A stretch of 64,000 nucleotides of DNA from DATMER01 sp963844885 (lineage in GTDB: Bacteria; Acidobacteriota; Thermoanaerobaculia; Multivoradales; UBA5704). The first letter of the stretch is position 1, and each line of letters begins with the position of its first letter. The translations under genes and the position numbers were made by a program. The notes under the pieces are model-generated. The model had not been told where the DNA came from. It did not search any database and saw nothing but the letters and a program-made list of their open reading frames with translations. The stretch covers positions 434,001 to 498,000 of the forward strand of contig CAWJQA010000006.1 in assembly GCA_963844885.1 (NCBI GenBank), written 5' to 3'. Of this stretch, positions 17,203 to 26,017 are shown piece by piece.

Positions 17203-20092
17203 TCAACCTCCCGCGCTGGCAGCCACGGCTGCGCTGTCGGTGGGTAGAGATTTCGCAGGGGCCACCGGGAGCGGGATGCTCTCGTGCTCGTGGATGGGCT
17301 GCCGCTCGTTGTTGTCTTCGGGGCTGAGCCGGCGGCGCTCGGCAGTGATGGCCTGGGAGGACTCGTCCGCCTTGAAACGCCGGAACAGCAGGGCTTCGCG
17401 GGCCGCCTTCTCCTGGTCGCCCAGGGCGCGCCAGCAGAGCATGGCGGTGTAATGCATCTGCAGATCCTCGGGGTCCACGGCGCAAACCCTTTCCAAAACC
17501 TGGAGCGCCTCGCGATACTGGCGCTTCAGGAACAGGACGCGGGCCATCTGGTTGAGGACCACCCGGTCGCGCGGGTATTTGGCCTCGACGGTGCGCAGCG
17601 ACGCCAGGGCCGCGTCGTAGTTTCCTTCGGCCTTCTCGATCAGGGCTTTGAAGAAATGGATGCGGCCGAGGCTCGAATCGATCGCCAGGGCCTTCTGGAT
17701 GAACGGTTTCGCCCGCTCCACCTCGCCCTCGCGGATGAGGGCGCGGGCGACGTTGAGCCAGCCGTCGGCATACCCGGGCTCGGCTTCGGTGGTACGCAGA
17801 AAGGCGTATTCCGCGCCCTTGAGGTCGCCTTGGAGCATCAGGCCGATCCCCCAGTCGTTCCAGCGCTCCCGGTCTTCTTTGGCAACGATCGGTTTCCAAA
17901 CTGTCTCCGTATCGCCGGGCTTACCGATTCTCAGCTTCGCCTCGTCCGAGGCCAGGGTGACGATCGGGAGATCCGGGATTCGTCCCTTGATCTTGCCCGA
18001 AACGTTGGCCGGGATGTTCGCCGGATCGAACGACCACTCCTGGCTGTTGTGGTCGGCCGAGACGAGGCTCGGGCTCTGGCCCGGCTTCGGCTGGCCGGCG
18101 TAGGCGAACTGGGTGTAGGAGTGCGCGAACTTGCGGTAGTTGAGCTTCGCCGTGAGCGTGAGCGGTCCCTTGGCGTTTTCCGGGATCTTGATCCGGTAGT
18201 GGGCCACGTCGGCCGCACCGGGCGGGATCAGCCGGACATAGAGCACGCTGCGCGACTGCCAGGCATTGCGCTTGTCGATCGGGTTGCCCGCGCCGTCGAG
18301 CTGGTACGAGCGGTAGAAATGCGCTCCCGGCTCGACCGGGCCCTTGGCGCCGATACCGCCATTCGGATCGTCCTCGACCCGGCCGCTCCAGAACACGATC
18401 TTGCCGTCGGCGTCCTTGGCCTGAAGCTCCAGCCAGACGTCGAAAGCGTCCACGGTGCCGCCGGGGAAGAAATGACCGATGGCGCGGGTGCGGACCACGA
18501 CGTCGACCCGAGCCGTGGAGCCGGGGCGGAGCACGGGGTCGGCGCGGTCGACCGGTGCCGCCACCTTGCCGACCTCGCGGATGAAGACGTCGCCCGTCTG
18601 CTCGGACTCCTCGCCGACGGCGAAGGAGGACATGAGCTGCGGCGATGCGGAGCCTGCACGGCGGATCATCGGCGTCTCGCCGGTCTCCTCTTCGGGAGAG
18701 ACCGAGAAGATATCGACGGTGATGAAGCCGGAGTTCAGGAACTTCTCGGTGGCCGCCTTCTGTTTCTCGTCCTGGTTCACGTGCGCGAGGGCCATGTTCG
18801 CCGCCGGAAAGCGGTGGCTGTGAACCTTGCCGGCGACGTTGCCGGGGTCCTGGGAATCGACCAGCGGCATGTGGCAGTTGGCGCAGGTCTTGGTCTCGGC
18901 CGGATAGTAAAACGACCGCGCACCCTGGCCGGAGACGCCGCTCGCCTGCCAGTTGTCGTAGTCGTTGAAGCCGCGGAACCAGCGGTAGGCGTTGACCGGA
19001 ACGTCGAGATGCACCTTGTGGCAGGTCGAGCAGAACTCCGCCGAATCCATGCGCATGAAGGGCTTCATGAACGTCTTCCGGTGCGGCTCGGGATCGAGTG
19101 TACGTCAGGAACCGGTCGAGCTTCCGGATGACAGGGTTTTTGCTCGTGGCGAGCTCGTGGAGCGGCGGATATTCGATGGTGAAGCCGCCGTTGCCCATGG
19201 AGCTGTCCACGTGGGTGATGGCGTGGCAGGAGGTGCAGGCGAGGCCGGCATGCGCCTCGGGGGTATCGATCTGGTCTTTGATCGGGCGCTCGAAGCGGCC
19301 GTTGAAAAACACCGCGTGGTCATGGCAGCCGGCGCACCACTTGCTCGGCTGAGGTCCCATCACGTCCTGCATGTACTCGACCGACTTGCGGTAGAACTGG
19401 TTGTTGAACGAGGCGAAATGATGAGCCGAGCTGTTCCACTGCTCGTAGATGTCCTTGTGGCACTCGCCGCAGGTCTGGGAGTCCATGAAGAAATTGGACG
19501 GGATGATCTCTTTGGTGTTCGTGTTCGCCGAGGACGGGAAGAACGGCGACTTCGGGCCGCCGCCCTCCTCCGACATGGAGGTCGGCACGATCATCGGGTT
19601 TTTGATGCGGTCCGATGGGTTCGGGTTCGCCTTGCGCCACGCCGTCATGGTCACCGGCCAGAGAACCATGAGCGCCAGGGCCGCGGCGAACGCGCCGCGG
19701 AAGCGCCGCCAGCCCCCTCCGTCGGCGCCGTTCTCGTTCGCCTTGCGCCAGATCCAGGGCGCGAGCGCCAGCACGGCCAACCCCCCGGTCGCGATGTGCG
19801 CCCACAAAACCCAGCGGTTCGCGAGGACGTTGCCGCGCACGGCCAGGTAGAGTCCCGCCACCAGGGCGGCGACGAACAGGGCCGCCGCCACCGGGAAGAC
19901 CCGGCGCAGGTCCGCGTTGCGCGCCAGCAGCCACAGGAGGCCGGCCGCCACCGCGAGGCCGAGCCCCAGGTGCAGGAGCACGTTGCCCATGTAGAAGATC
20001 GTCGGCGAGGCGTACGCCGCCAGGTACGCTGTGTTGACCAGCAGAACCAGGAAGAGCGCCGCCATCCATTTCGCAAGCCTGCCTTGAATCAT
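17203..20092 (-). CDS. Membrane-anchored pentahaem cytochrome c with C-terminal TPR domain, with a frame break
   Basis: The N-terminal 150 residues hold four or five membrane helices. A periplasmic cytochrome part then has five CxxCH motifs: CGECHKDIYEQW near residue 210, CAGCH, CTSCH, CSTCHK and CANCHM. A beta-rich region with GHFFPGGTVDAFDVWLEL follows. The last 200 residues are TPR units (AEPGYADGWLNVARALIREGE and on). The frame shifts by one base near 19090-19100, between haems three and four; both halves are clearly one protein of about 960 residues. The fold suggests electron transfer linked to an assembly scaffold. It is co-transcribed with the CRTAC1 gene. The break is probably a consensus error. 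Confidence 0.82.
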
Positions 20093-20144
20093 GACCCCGG
20101 ACCTCCCAAAAGCTCCGGGGATGATATACCAAAGATGTGACGCC

Positions 20145-21236
20145 TCAGTCGCAGCCGTCGAGCGCGCCGGTATCGGTGACCGCCGGCGACGAGCGTCCCA
20201 GCGGATTGGTCCAGACCGCGACCTGGCCGGTCCGGGTGTCGGTGACCTCCAGCCTGTACTCGACGGTGGTCGTGGCCGCGGCGAAGACCCAGTGGTGGCC
20301 GTTCAGGCCGCAGCCGTCGAGGATCTTGACGAGCATCTCCCAGTTGTCCGGCGCGAAGAACCAGAAGAGGCCGGAGCCGTCCGAGGAGCCGGGAACGACT
20401 GAACCTTCTCCCGTATGGCCCTGGAAGTCCTTCCAGGCCACCTTCACCTGGAAGCGTCCGCCGCCCAGGCAGAGGACGGCCGGTCCGGGCACGCAGGCTC
20501 CGCCGCCGTCGATCCCCCTGGGATGGGTCTTCGAGGCGAGAAAGAGGAAGCCGTTCGCCATCGAGAGGGTCGGGAGGTTGTTGTGGCCGTATCCAGGCTG
20601 AACCTCTTCCTCCCAGGGTACGCCGAGCCGGTCCCACTGCTGCTCCAGCGATTCCAGGGAGCCGCTGATATAGTTGGGGTCCAGCGTGCCGTAGTACATG
20701 CGGATCGGCGTCCGGTATGAGGGGTCCGCCAGCGCGTCGATCGGATAGAACCGGGCGGCCATCGAGAATACCGCGCTGTAGCCGGAGCGGGTGGTGTAGG
20801 CCAGCAGATAGGCCCAGGCGCCGCCGGCCGAGTGGCCGCCGATCGACACCCGGCGGGGATCGATCGGCAGCTCGGCCCGCACGGCGGCGAGGCTTTCTCT
20901 CACGATACGCTCGTCCTGGACGGTCCCCCATCCTTCATCCGTCGAGGACTTGGGCAGGATCGCCACCAGCCCGGCCCGGTCGGCGGCGCCGGAGACGAAG
21001 GGCCGGTACTTGTCGGGGATCCCTCCCGAGCCGTGAAGAAAGAGGACAGCGGGCACCGGATGCGAAAGGTCAACCTTCGGCGGCAGGTAGCGCCAGAGAT
21101 AGGAGCCCGACGGGAGATCCATCCGCGTCCAGCCCGTCTGGGGAGCGGCGGCCAGCGTAACAGGCGACGCGGCGAGCAGGAGGACGGCGAGAAGGAAGGG
21201 TGTACGGCGAATCATGGAGGATCCCGGTGGCCTCAC
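20145..21236 (-). CDS. Secreted alpha/beta-hydrolase (esterase/depolymerase-like) with an Acidobacteriota-type C-terminal domain
   Basis: A signal peptide (IRRTPFLLAVLLLAASPVT) leads to an alpha/beta-hydrolase with the oxyanion loop AVLFLHGSGG, the nucleophile elbow SIGGHSAGGAW, an Asp region YYGTLDPNY and a His region QPGYGHNNLP. This resembles PHB-depolymerase/Esterase_PHB-type enzymes. From about residue 255 a separate domain begins with CVPGPAVLCLGGGRFQVKV and contains WKDFQGHTGEG, LFWFFAPDNWEMLVKILDG and VEYRLEVTDTRTG. I recall this domain as recurrent on secreted proteins of this phylum, but it has no function I can name. A GTG at 21236 (10 nt from TACTCT) and an ATG at 21215 are both possible starts. 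Confidence 0.8.
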   Translation of the reverse strand: MRPPGSSMIRRTPFLLAVLLLAASPVTLAAAPQTGWTRMDLPSGSYLWRYLPPKVDLSHPVPAVLFLHGSGGIPDKYRPFVSGAADRAGLVAILPKSSTDEGWGTVQDERIVRESLAAVRAELPIDPRRVSIGGHSAGGAWAYLLAYTTRSGYSAVFSMAARFYPIDALADPSYRTPIRMYYGTLDPNYISGSLESLEQQWDRLGVPWEEEVQPGYGHNNLPTLSMANGFLFLASKTHPRGIDGGGACVPGPAVLCLGGGRFQVKVAWKDFQGHTGEGSVVPGSSDGSGLFWFFAPDNWEMLVKILDGCGLNGHHWVFAAATTTVEYRLEVTDTRTGQVAVWTNPLGRSSPAVTDTGALDGCD

Positions 21237-21287
21237 GGGTTTGCCAAGAGTAGCACGTCCCCCCTCCAGGGTATCGTATCGGGAAGT

Positions 21288-21572
21288 TTAGCTGGCCCGG
21301 CGCCTCTCGGGAAGGCGACGGGCTGGAGCTGGCGCACCGCGCAGGAGCCCTTCCGTGCTGAGATCCTCGTCGACATCTGGCCAATGAATCCCGAAGCCGC
21401 CACCGCCAACCTTCCAGTTTGCCCTTTGTTCGGGAGTGGCGGCCAACAAGCGCGGATACCAAGCCAGGGGAACCGAAATCGTGCGGCCATCCACAAGATC
21501 AACAACCAGGCTGTCTTCCATGCACTCCACATGCTTCACGCGCTCACCTGCATTACCAGCCGAAGTAGCCAT
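21288..21572 (-). CDS. DUF2442-family small protein
   Basis: About 94 residues. The core reads VKHVECMEDSLVVDLVDGRT, then SVPLAWYPRLLAATPEQRANW and GIHWPDVDEDLSTEGLLRG, which matches the DUF2442 pattern. Such proteins are often encoded next to DUF4160 proteins as presumed toxin-antitoxin-like pairs, but no DUF4160 gene is seen here. The ATG at 21572 has a TTGGAGG ribosome site. It opens an area of distinctly lower GC than its surroundings, suggesting recent acquisition. Confidence 0.75.
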   Translation of the reverse strand: MATSAGNAGERVKHVECMEDSLVVDLVDGRTISVPLAWYPRLLAATPEQRANWKVGGGGFGIHWPDVDEDLSTEGLLRGAPAPARRLPERRRAS

Positions 21573-21634
21573 ACCATGCCTCCAAGAGGTCAACCTCGCG
21601 CTCCTCTCGGTGCGCCTGCACCGCACAGGCTGTG

Positions 21635-22039
21635 TCAGTGGAGTGATACAAGCGCAAGAATCAAGCCAAATACCCATCCCAAAATTAGAACAATCGGAAA
21701 GATCCTGCAGAGAATTTGGTTCGGCCGTAACCAACCAGCCTTGCCCAACTCTGCCTGCACGATGTCGTTCACCGGATCACTTACGCGCCGACTTAAGGCC
21801 GCAATTACGAGTTCGGTCTTCCAAATGGCAATTGCTCCAAGAACATTGATCACGACCATGACAGAGGCGAGGAGTATCTTCGAGTAGATCGGCTGGTTAA
21901 AACCAACAGCGACGGCCGCAAACCCGTTGAGCACTAGGACGAGGTTGAACCGTGTATATAACAACTGGTCTTCGTACTCTATTCGCTTTCGGTACTGCTC
22001 CGCACTAATCATGGCGTCCGTCGTGCTGCTTGTCTTCAT
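21635..22039 (-). CDS. Small membrane protein of unknown function
   Basis: 134 residues: a charged N-terminal segment (SAEQYRKRIEYEDQLLYTRFN), then two closely spaced membrane helices (LVLVLNGFAAVAVGF; ILLASVMVVINVLGAIAIW), a polar stretch, and a third helix at the C-terminus (IFPIVLILGWVFGLILALV). Similar small three-helix proteins occur in accessory islands; I cannot assign a family. GC content is near 50 percent, far below the flanking genes. It lies in line with the Ymh-like gene upstream (96 nt gap) and the DUF2442 gene downstream, so the three may have moved together. Confidence 0.55.
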   Translation of the reverse strand: MKTSSTTDAMISAEQYRKRIEYEDQLLYTRFNLVLVLNGFAAVAVGFNQPIYSKILLASVMVVINVLGAIAIWKTELVIAALSRRVSDPVNDIVQAELGKAGWLRPNQILCRIFPIVLILGWVFGLILALVSLH

Positions 22040-22134
22040 TTCGTCTATCCGTTAATTCAGTTGCTTTCAGCATGCCGCGAACTAATGCGCCTCTCCTGTC
22101 GCCGAACGGCCGATGAGTCGAGTACCGCCGGTCG

Positions 22135-22938
22135 TCATTTCGCAATCCGTACCCGGTCTAGCTTCCGATGAATAAGCGACACGAAGGTGAGAGTATCAAG
22201 TGCGTCCTGTTCGTCCATGGCCCACTCGATCTTAGGATTATGTGCGAGCGGATTACGAATGGCGCCAAAAAGGCCAACGAGTAGGTTTAATAAACCCGCC
22301 TGCTCGCTACGATCGCTCTCTGTGCGAAGTTCGTTGACTTCAAGCAACGGCTTTTTCCCACCAAACGCTGCCTGTACCAACGACGCGCCATCAGTTGTAA
22401 GACCTGAAAGTCGCCGAATCTTAGCTGCGATGCTCTTCGTCGCCTCTAGGAGAGCATGAAAATAGTTTTCTTCTAGCAGTTCAGCCTTACAGAAGTGCAG
22501 GACATCCGCATGCACCCCGCGCTGCTCAAGGTCGTGCTGTAGACGGTGAGCACGCTGTGCCGCCTGCGAGAGACTCGTCGCCGGCTTTGTCCACCGAGCC
22601 TTGCCGTCGTCTCCAACCAAAATGCCAGAAAACGCCAGTATCTCATTCAGGCGCTGCCGCCAGCGTTCAAATCGGGCTTTGTCGGTCGTGAACTGAACAG
22701 GATTCATCGCTTTGTTGATGAACACTACGACGTGATTCCCGAACTGGCGTTGATTTTGATAGCTAACGAAAGCGTTAAAGAGCCGCCTCCACTTCGTGGC
22801 GCCCGGTTCAACATCGGGAATCGTGCAGTCCGTGAGCAGGTAGCTGATTTGCGACCCTGTGAGGCCGTCATTCGTATCGCCCAATGCTTGCGCAATCGAG
22901 GTCAGTTGCTGGGCGTTGAAGGGCGGAACGCGTTCCAT
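22135..22938 (-). CDS. Ymh/TIGR02391-family protein with HEPN-like C-terminus
   Basis: About 267 residues. The C-terminal half has the Ymh-family pattern: HALLEATKSIAAKIRRLSGL, then DGASLVQAAFGGKKPLLEVN, then GLLNLLVGLFGAIRNPLAHN. RNPLAH matches the R-x4-6-H motif of HEPN ribonucleases. Many HEPN proteins are toxins or defence nucleases acting on RNA; whether this one is active is inference. The N-terminal half is polar and contains no recognised domain. The ATG at 22938 is taken as start; a GTG lies two codons upstream. It is in a low-GC island, consistent with horizontal transfer and a defence-type role. Confidence 0.65.
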   Translation of the reverse strand: MERVPPFNAQQLTSIAQALGDTNDGLTGSQISYLLTDCTIPDVEPGATKWRRLFNAFVSYQNQRQFGNHVVVFINKAMNPVQFTTDKARFERWRQRLNEILAFSGILVGDDGKARWTKPATSLSQAAQRAHRLQHDLEQRGVHADVLHFCKAELLEENYFHALLEATKSIAAKIRRLSGLTTDGASLVQAAFGGKKPLLEVNELRTESDRSEQAGLLNLLVGLFGAIRNPLAHNPKIEWAMDEQDALDTLTFVSLIHRKLDRVRIAK

Positions 22939-22949
22939 GGCCACCGTTT

Positions 22950-23347
22950 ACTCAGCCGGAAAGTTCTCTTGGGCGCCGAACGTAATCATCGCATCAATCC
23001 AGATGAAGCGAACCACTCTCTTCCTGCCGCGGCACGGAGCAATCTTCTTGAACCTGAGACTTAGCAAGCCTAAACCTCCGGAAGCCGGGGTGTCAATCCT
23101 TCTTCTCGGTGGCCGTATACGTCTCGCCAAGCCAAGGCTCGGAAGTCTCCTGTCGTCAGGGTCTTATGAGTGGCAGGGGACTCGGATCAGGTCCAGCTAC
23201 CAGGCGATATGGCTTTCCGGAGTTGGCGAGTCCAGGTCCGGTCTGCTTCGCTGCGGTTTTGTCTATGGCTTTCAGGCTGGCTCAAGGCAGGCGGCGGCCT
23301 GTTTGGGGAAGCCTGGGGTGAGAATCAGGCCACGGTGACGCGTATTC
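22950..23347. other. No gene recognised
   Basis: About 400 bases between the Ymh-like gene and the coiled-coil repeat. A short minus-strand tail ending TSEPWLGETYTATEKKD and a stop near 23097 looks protein-like but is preceded by an in-frame stop, so it may be the remnant of a lost gene. Confidence 0.4.
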
Positions 23348-23916
23348 TCATTCCACGACCCGAGACACGTGCTCAAGGAAATCCCCGCGCCTCGCGGCGA
23401 TGGCCGCCGGCAACCTCGGACTCGGCGGCCGGCCAGCCATTTCAGTGTTCAGAGAGCTCCGCGGCCGGAGCTCCCAAGCCGCCAAACCTCTGCCGTTGCT
23501 CATTTCGAGCGTCTCGTTGAGCTCGTTGAGCCTCTCGTTGAGCTCATCGGGCCTCTCGTCAAGGTCGATGAGCCTCCCATCGGCCTCGTCGAACCTCTCG
23601 TCAAGGTCGTCGAGCCGCTCATCGACCTCGTTGAGCCTCTCGTCGAGCTCGACGAGCCTTTCATCGACCTCACGAGCCTCTCATCGACCTTGACGAGCCT
23701 CTCATCGAGGTCGTCGAGCCGCTCGTTGAGCTCGATGAGCCTCCCATCGAGTCCGTTGAGCCGCTCATCGAGGTCGACGAGCCTCTCGTCGAACCCTTCG
23801 AGCCTCTCGTCGAGGAAGCTGAGAGGCTCGTCAGACTCGTCGAGCCTCTCGGCAGCCCCTCGAAAAGGCCTCCCGAGGCGACTGCGAAGGGGAATGGTCT
23901 GATTCCTTCTTTACGC
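23348..23916 (-). pseudogene. Heptad-repeat coiled-coil frame without a clear start and with one frame break
   Basis: On the minus strand the 21-bp repeats read as 7-residue units of the type RLDELDE (for example FDERLVDLDERLNGLDGRL), ideal for a coiled coil. The frame opens after a TAA near 23917 without an ATG, GTG or TTG before the repeats. It slips by one base near 23676 and then continues to a TGA at 23348 after a non-repetitive tail (ETLEMSNGRGLAAWELRP). It could be a real coiled-coil protein with a missed start and a sequencing error, or a decaying repeat. No known family was recognised. Confidence 0.35.
23507..23852. repeat. 21-bp imperfect tandem repeat array, about 16 copies
   Basis: Units such as GTCGAGCCTCTCGTCAAGGTC repeat head to tail with 2-6 substitutions each. 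The period is 21 bp throughout, apart from a one-base loss near 23676. Preservation of the 3n length and of alternating Leu and acidic codons on the minus strand suggests selection as a coding coiled coil at some time. Confidence 0.85.
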
Positions 23917-24051
23917 GCCTGTCAACAGACCCGCGCGCGACTCGATCGCAGGCGGATCGGGGTCGTGGAGAGGGCCATCGCCCTCGATTGGAGCCGGAGA
24001 GGACCGGCGCCGGGGTTCCCCGAGACGCACGAGACCCGGACCCGCCTCGGA

Positions 24052-24057
24052 TACAAT
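24052..24057 (+). promoter_or_regulatory. -10-like hexamer, probable leaderless start
   Basis: TACAAT ends 6 nt before the ATG at 24064, leaving no room for a ribosome binding site. Confidence 0.45.
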
Positions 24058-24063
24058 CGGGCG

Positions 24064-24276
24064 ATGGACATGCTGCGCGTGAAGAGAATCCCTGGCCGGC
24101 GCCGGGGCGACAACGTCCTGCGGGACATCGACATCCTGCAACACACTTTGAATGAGTTGCGGGGCTGCGGCCTCATTCCCAAAGGGGTCTACCGGTTCCA
24201 CTCTCATGGCGAGGCCGACGAATGGATGATGCGCCAGATCGCGGCGAATCACGCGCGCCACACGTCCAAGACCTGA
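24064..24276 (+). CDS. Small basic protein, unknown (possible toxin-antitoxin partner)
   Basis: 70 residues: a basic N-terminus (RVKRIPGRRRGD), a helix (VLRDIDILQHTLNELRGCG), then LIPKGVYRFHSHGEADEWMM and HARHTSKT. The GVYRF...EADEWM pattern recalls small proteins found beside nucleotidyltransferase toxins, but no such partner gene is present, so this link is weak. The start is chosen at the ATG 6 nt after a TACAAT. It converges on the FAD-oxidoreductase gene 18 nt away. Confidence 0.55.
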   Translation: MDMLRVKRIPGRRRGDNVLRDIDILQHTLNELRGCGLIPKGVYRFHSHGEADEWMMRQIAANHARHTSKT

Positions 24277-24294
24277 TCGGGCTCTGTCGGGCCC

Positions 24295-25842
24295 TCAACG
24301 AGGCGCGGCCTCGGCGCCTTCGGGTTTTTCATCGAGCCTCGGCTTGCCCGCGAAGAGCCTTTTGATACGCAGGCGCAGGAGATCGGCCTCGGCGGACATC
24401 CAGATCCAGAGGCCGCGGGCGACCATGCGGAACGGGGCGAAGCTGAGGCTGAAGAAAGCCTTGACGCTCCGTCCATTGTTGCGGCGGCCCGCCTCTCCCA
24501 TCTCCCGGCGCGCCAGGGCGATCTTCTTGAAACGCCGGTTGTAGATCCGCATGAGGTGGTAGCTGAAGAAGGCCGGCTTGGGGCCGAGGACCGGCATCCC
24601 GTAAAACTTCCCGAGCACGCGGTAGGCAGGGATGACCACGAAGATGTAGTACTGCGCCGTCTCGACGAGGAACGCGGCGGCGACGAGATCGTGCTCCCCC
24701 ATGTAGTAGTACTTGTCGCGGTAGATGGACTCGAAGAACCGGCGGTACGAGCGCAGGAAGATCTCGTTGTGCTCGCGGATGCGGTCCGTCACGGTATCGG
24801 CCGGGGTACCGGCGGTCTCGGCCTTGACGATCTCGACGGTCGCCTCGACGCTGAAGGAGGCGTGGTCGAGCCCCGGCGAATAGTAGGGATCGAGGAACGC
24901 GGCGGCGTCGCCGAGGAGAGCCCAGCCGTCCCCCATGTACTGGCGGGTGGAGTAGGCGAGGTTCGAGTAGGTCCGCAGATCCTCGGAGCGCATCCGGGCG
25001 CCCTGGAGCAGCTCGGCGGCCATGGGGATGCGCTGGAGGAACGCCTGGTAGGCGGCGGCCATTCCGCTCCCCCGATCGACCTCGACCAGCCGGGTGTCGA
25101 AGACGATGCCGACGCTGGTCTCGCTGTTGCCGAGCGGGATGAACCAGACCCAGTAGCCGAACCCCATGTAGTGGTTGGTCGCCAGGCGCCGGGAGCCGAT
25201 GTTGCCGCGGGAGAGGGACAGGGGGCCGCGCGCGGCCAGGTCGTCGATGTGGCGGACGTCCTGCCACCGGCACCAGACGGCGGCGGTCGGGTGGTCCTTG
25301 TTGCGCTCGATGAGGCCGAGCTTCTTTCCCAGGAGGGTGGCGCGGCCGGTGGCGTCGAGGACCCAGCGGCAGGAGATCCTCTCGGTCTCCCCGTCCCGCT
25401 CCACGGTCACCGTGTGGTCGAAGCGGCCGAGCTCGACGTCCTGGACCCGGGCCGGCCGCAGCAGCTCGGCGCCCTCCTCCACGGCGGTGGCGAGGAGATG
25501 CTCGTCGAGGGCGTCGCGCCGGAGTTGGAAGGAGGGGACGGTGCTGCGCAGATATCCGCCCGCCTCGCTGGCCTCGGCATGGCCGTGGACCTTCTCGTTC
25601 TGGAACCAGTAGCGCAGGCCCTCCTTGGGCAGGTGCTCGCGCTCGAGATGCTGCCACTGAGCGAGGCGCCGGGTGAGGAACATCCCGGACATCTCGATGG
25701 TCGCCTCCCCCACCTTCTCGTCGAAGGCGGTCTGGCGCTCCACGATGAGGACGGACAGGTCCGGCCGGTCCCGCCGCAGCAGGATGGCCGCCGAAGCGCC
25801 CGAGAAGGCACCGCCGAGGATCACGACGTCGAAGCGCCTCAT
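24295..25842 (-). CDS. FAD-dependent oxidoreductase of the tryptophan halogenase/geranylgeranyl reductase group
   Basis: A protein of 515 residues with an N-terminal dinucleotide-binding motif (FDVVILGGAFSGASAAILLRR), ERQTAFDEKVGEATIEMSG, and the second FAD motif GWALLGDAAAFLDPYYSPGLD. This is the p-hydroxybenzoate hydroxylase-like fold seen in flavin halogenases and geranylgeranyl reductases. The halogenase signature WxWxIP appears only partly as YWVWFIPLG, so a halogenase role is possible but not shown. The C-terminal 150 residues are helical and basic, perhaps membrane-associated. The ATG at 25842 lies 8 nt after TAGACT on the minus strand. It diverges from the RNase E/G gene. Confidence 0.75.
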   Translation of the reverse strand: MRRFDVVILGGAFSGASAAILLRRDRPDLSVLIVERQTAFDEKVGEATIEMSGMFLTRRLAQWQHLEREHLPKEGLRYWFQNEKVHGHAEASEAGGYLRSTVPSFQLRRDALDEHLLATAVEEGAELLRPARVQDVELGRFDHTVTVERDGETERISCRWVLDATGRATLLGKKLGLIERNKDHPTAAVWCRWQDVRHIDDLAARGPLSLSRGNIGSRRLATNHYMGFGYWVWFIPLGNSETSVGIVFDTRLVEVDRGSGMAAAYQAFLQRIPMAAELLQGARMRSEDLRTYSNLAYSTRQYMGDGWALLGDAAAFLDPYYSPGLDHASFSVEATVEIVKAETAGTPADTVTDRIREHNEIFLRSYRRFFESIYRDKYYYMGEHDLVAAAFLVETAQYYIFVVIPAYRVLGKFYGMPVLGPKPAFFSYHLMRIYNRRFKKIALARREMGEAGRRNNGRSVKAFFSLSFAPFRMVARGLWIWMSAEADLLRLRIKRLFAGKPRLDEKPEGAEAAPR

Positions 25843-25850
25843 GAGGCGAG

Positions 25851-25856
25851 AGTCTA
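25851..25856 (-). promoter_or_regulatory. -10-like hexamer, probable leaderless start of the oxidoreductase gene
   Basis: TAGACT on the minus strand ends 8 nt before the ATG at 25842. No ribosome site fits between them. Confidence 0.4.
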
Positions 25857-26017
25857 TCAGGGTCGGCCAGGGGTCGGCCCCCCAAGGCTTGCGGCAAGCC
25901 TCCGTTCCGGGCACAATACGCTGCGGAACATGCTGCCGCCTACACCCCTCCGCCGTCCGCCTTTCCTTTCCCTCTTGCTCTAGCCGTCCCTTCATCCCAC
26001 CAAGAATTGGAGCGAAT

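Noticed and set aside
23507..23852. Possible CRISPR array
   Set aside because: Units are contiguous 21-bp tandem repeats without unique spacers, and no cas genes are near.
23369..23902. Plus-strand coding frame through the repeats (VEPLVEL units)
   Set aside because: It is a proline-rich mirror of the heptads, changes to a Ser-rich frame at the base loss near 23676, and has no sensible ends. The minus-strand coiled-coil reading is more natural.
23972..23987. Short hairpin GAGGGC-CATC-GCCCTC as a terminator
   Set aside because: A 6-bp stem without a T tract is expected by chance in GC-rich DNA.
24295..25842. Tryptophan halogenase
   Set aside because: The flavin fold matches, but the WxWxIP signature is incomplete (YWVWFIP) and no biosynthetic cluster surrounds it, so only the broader oxidoreductase name is used.
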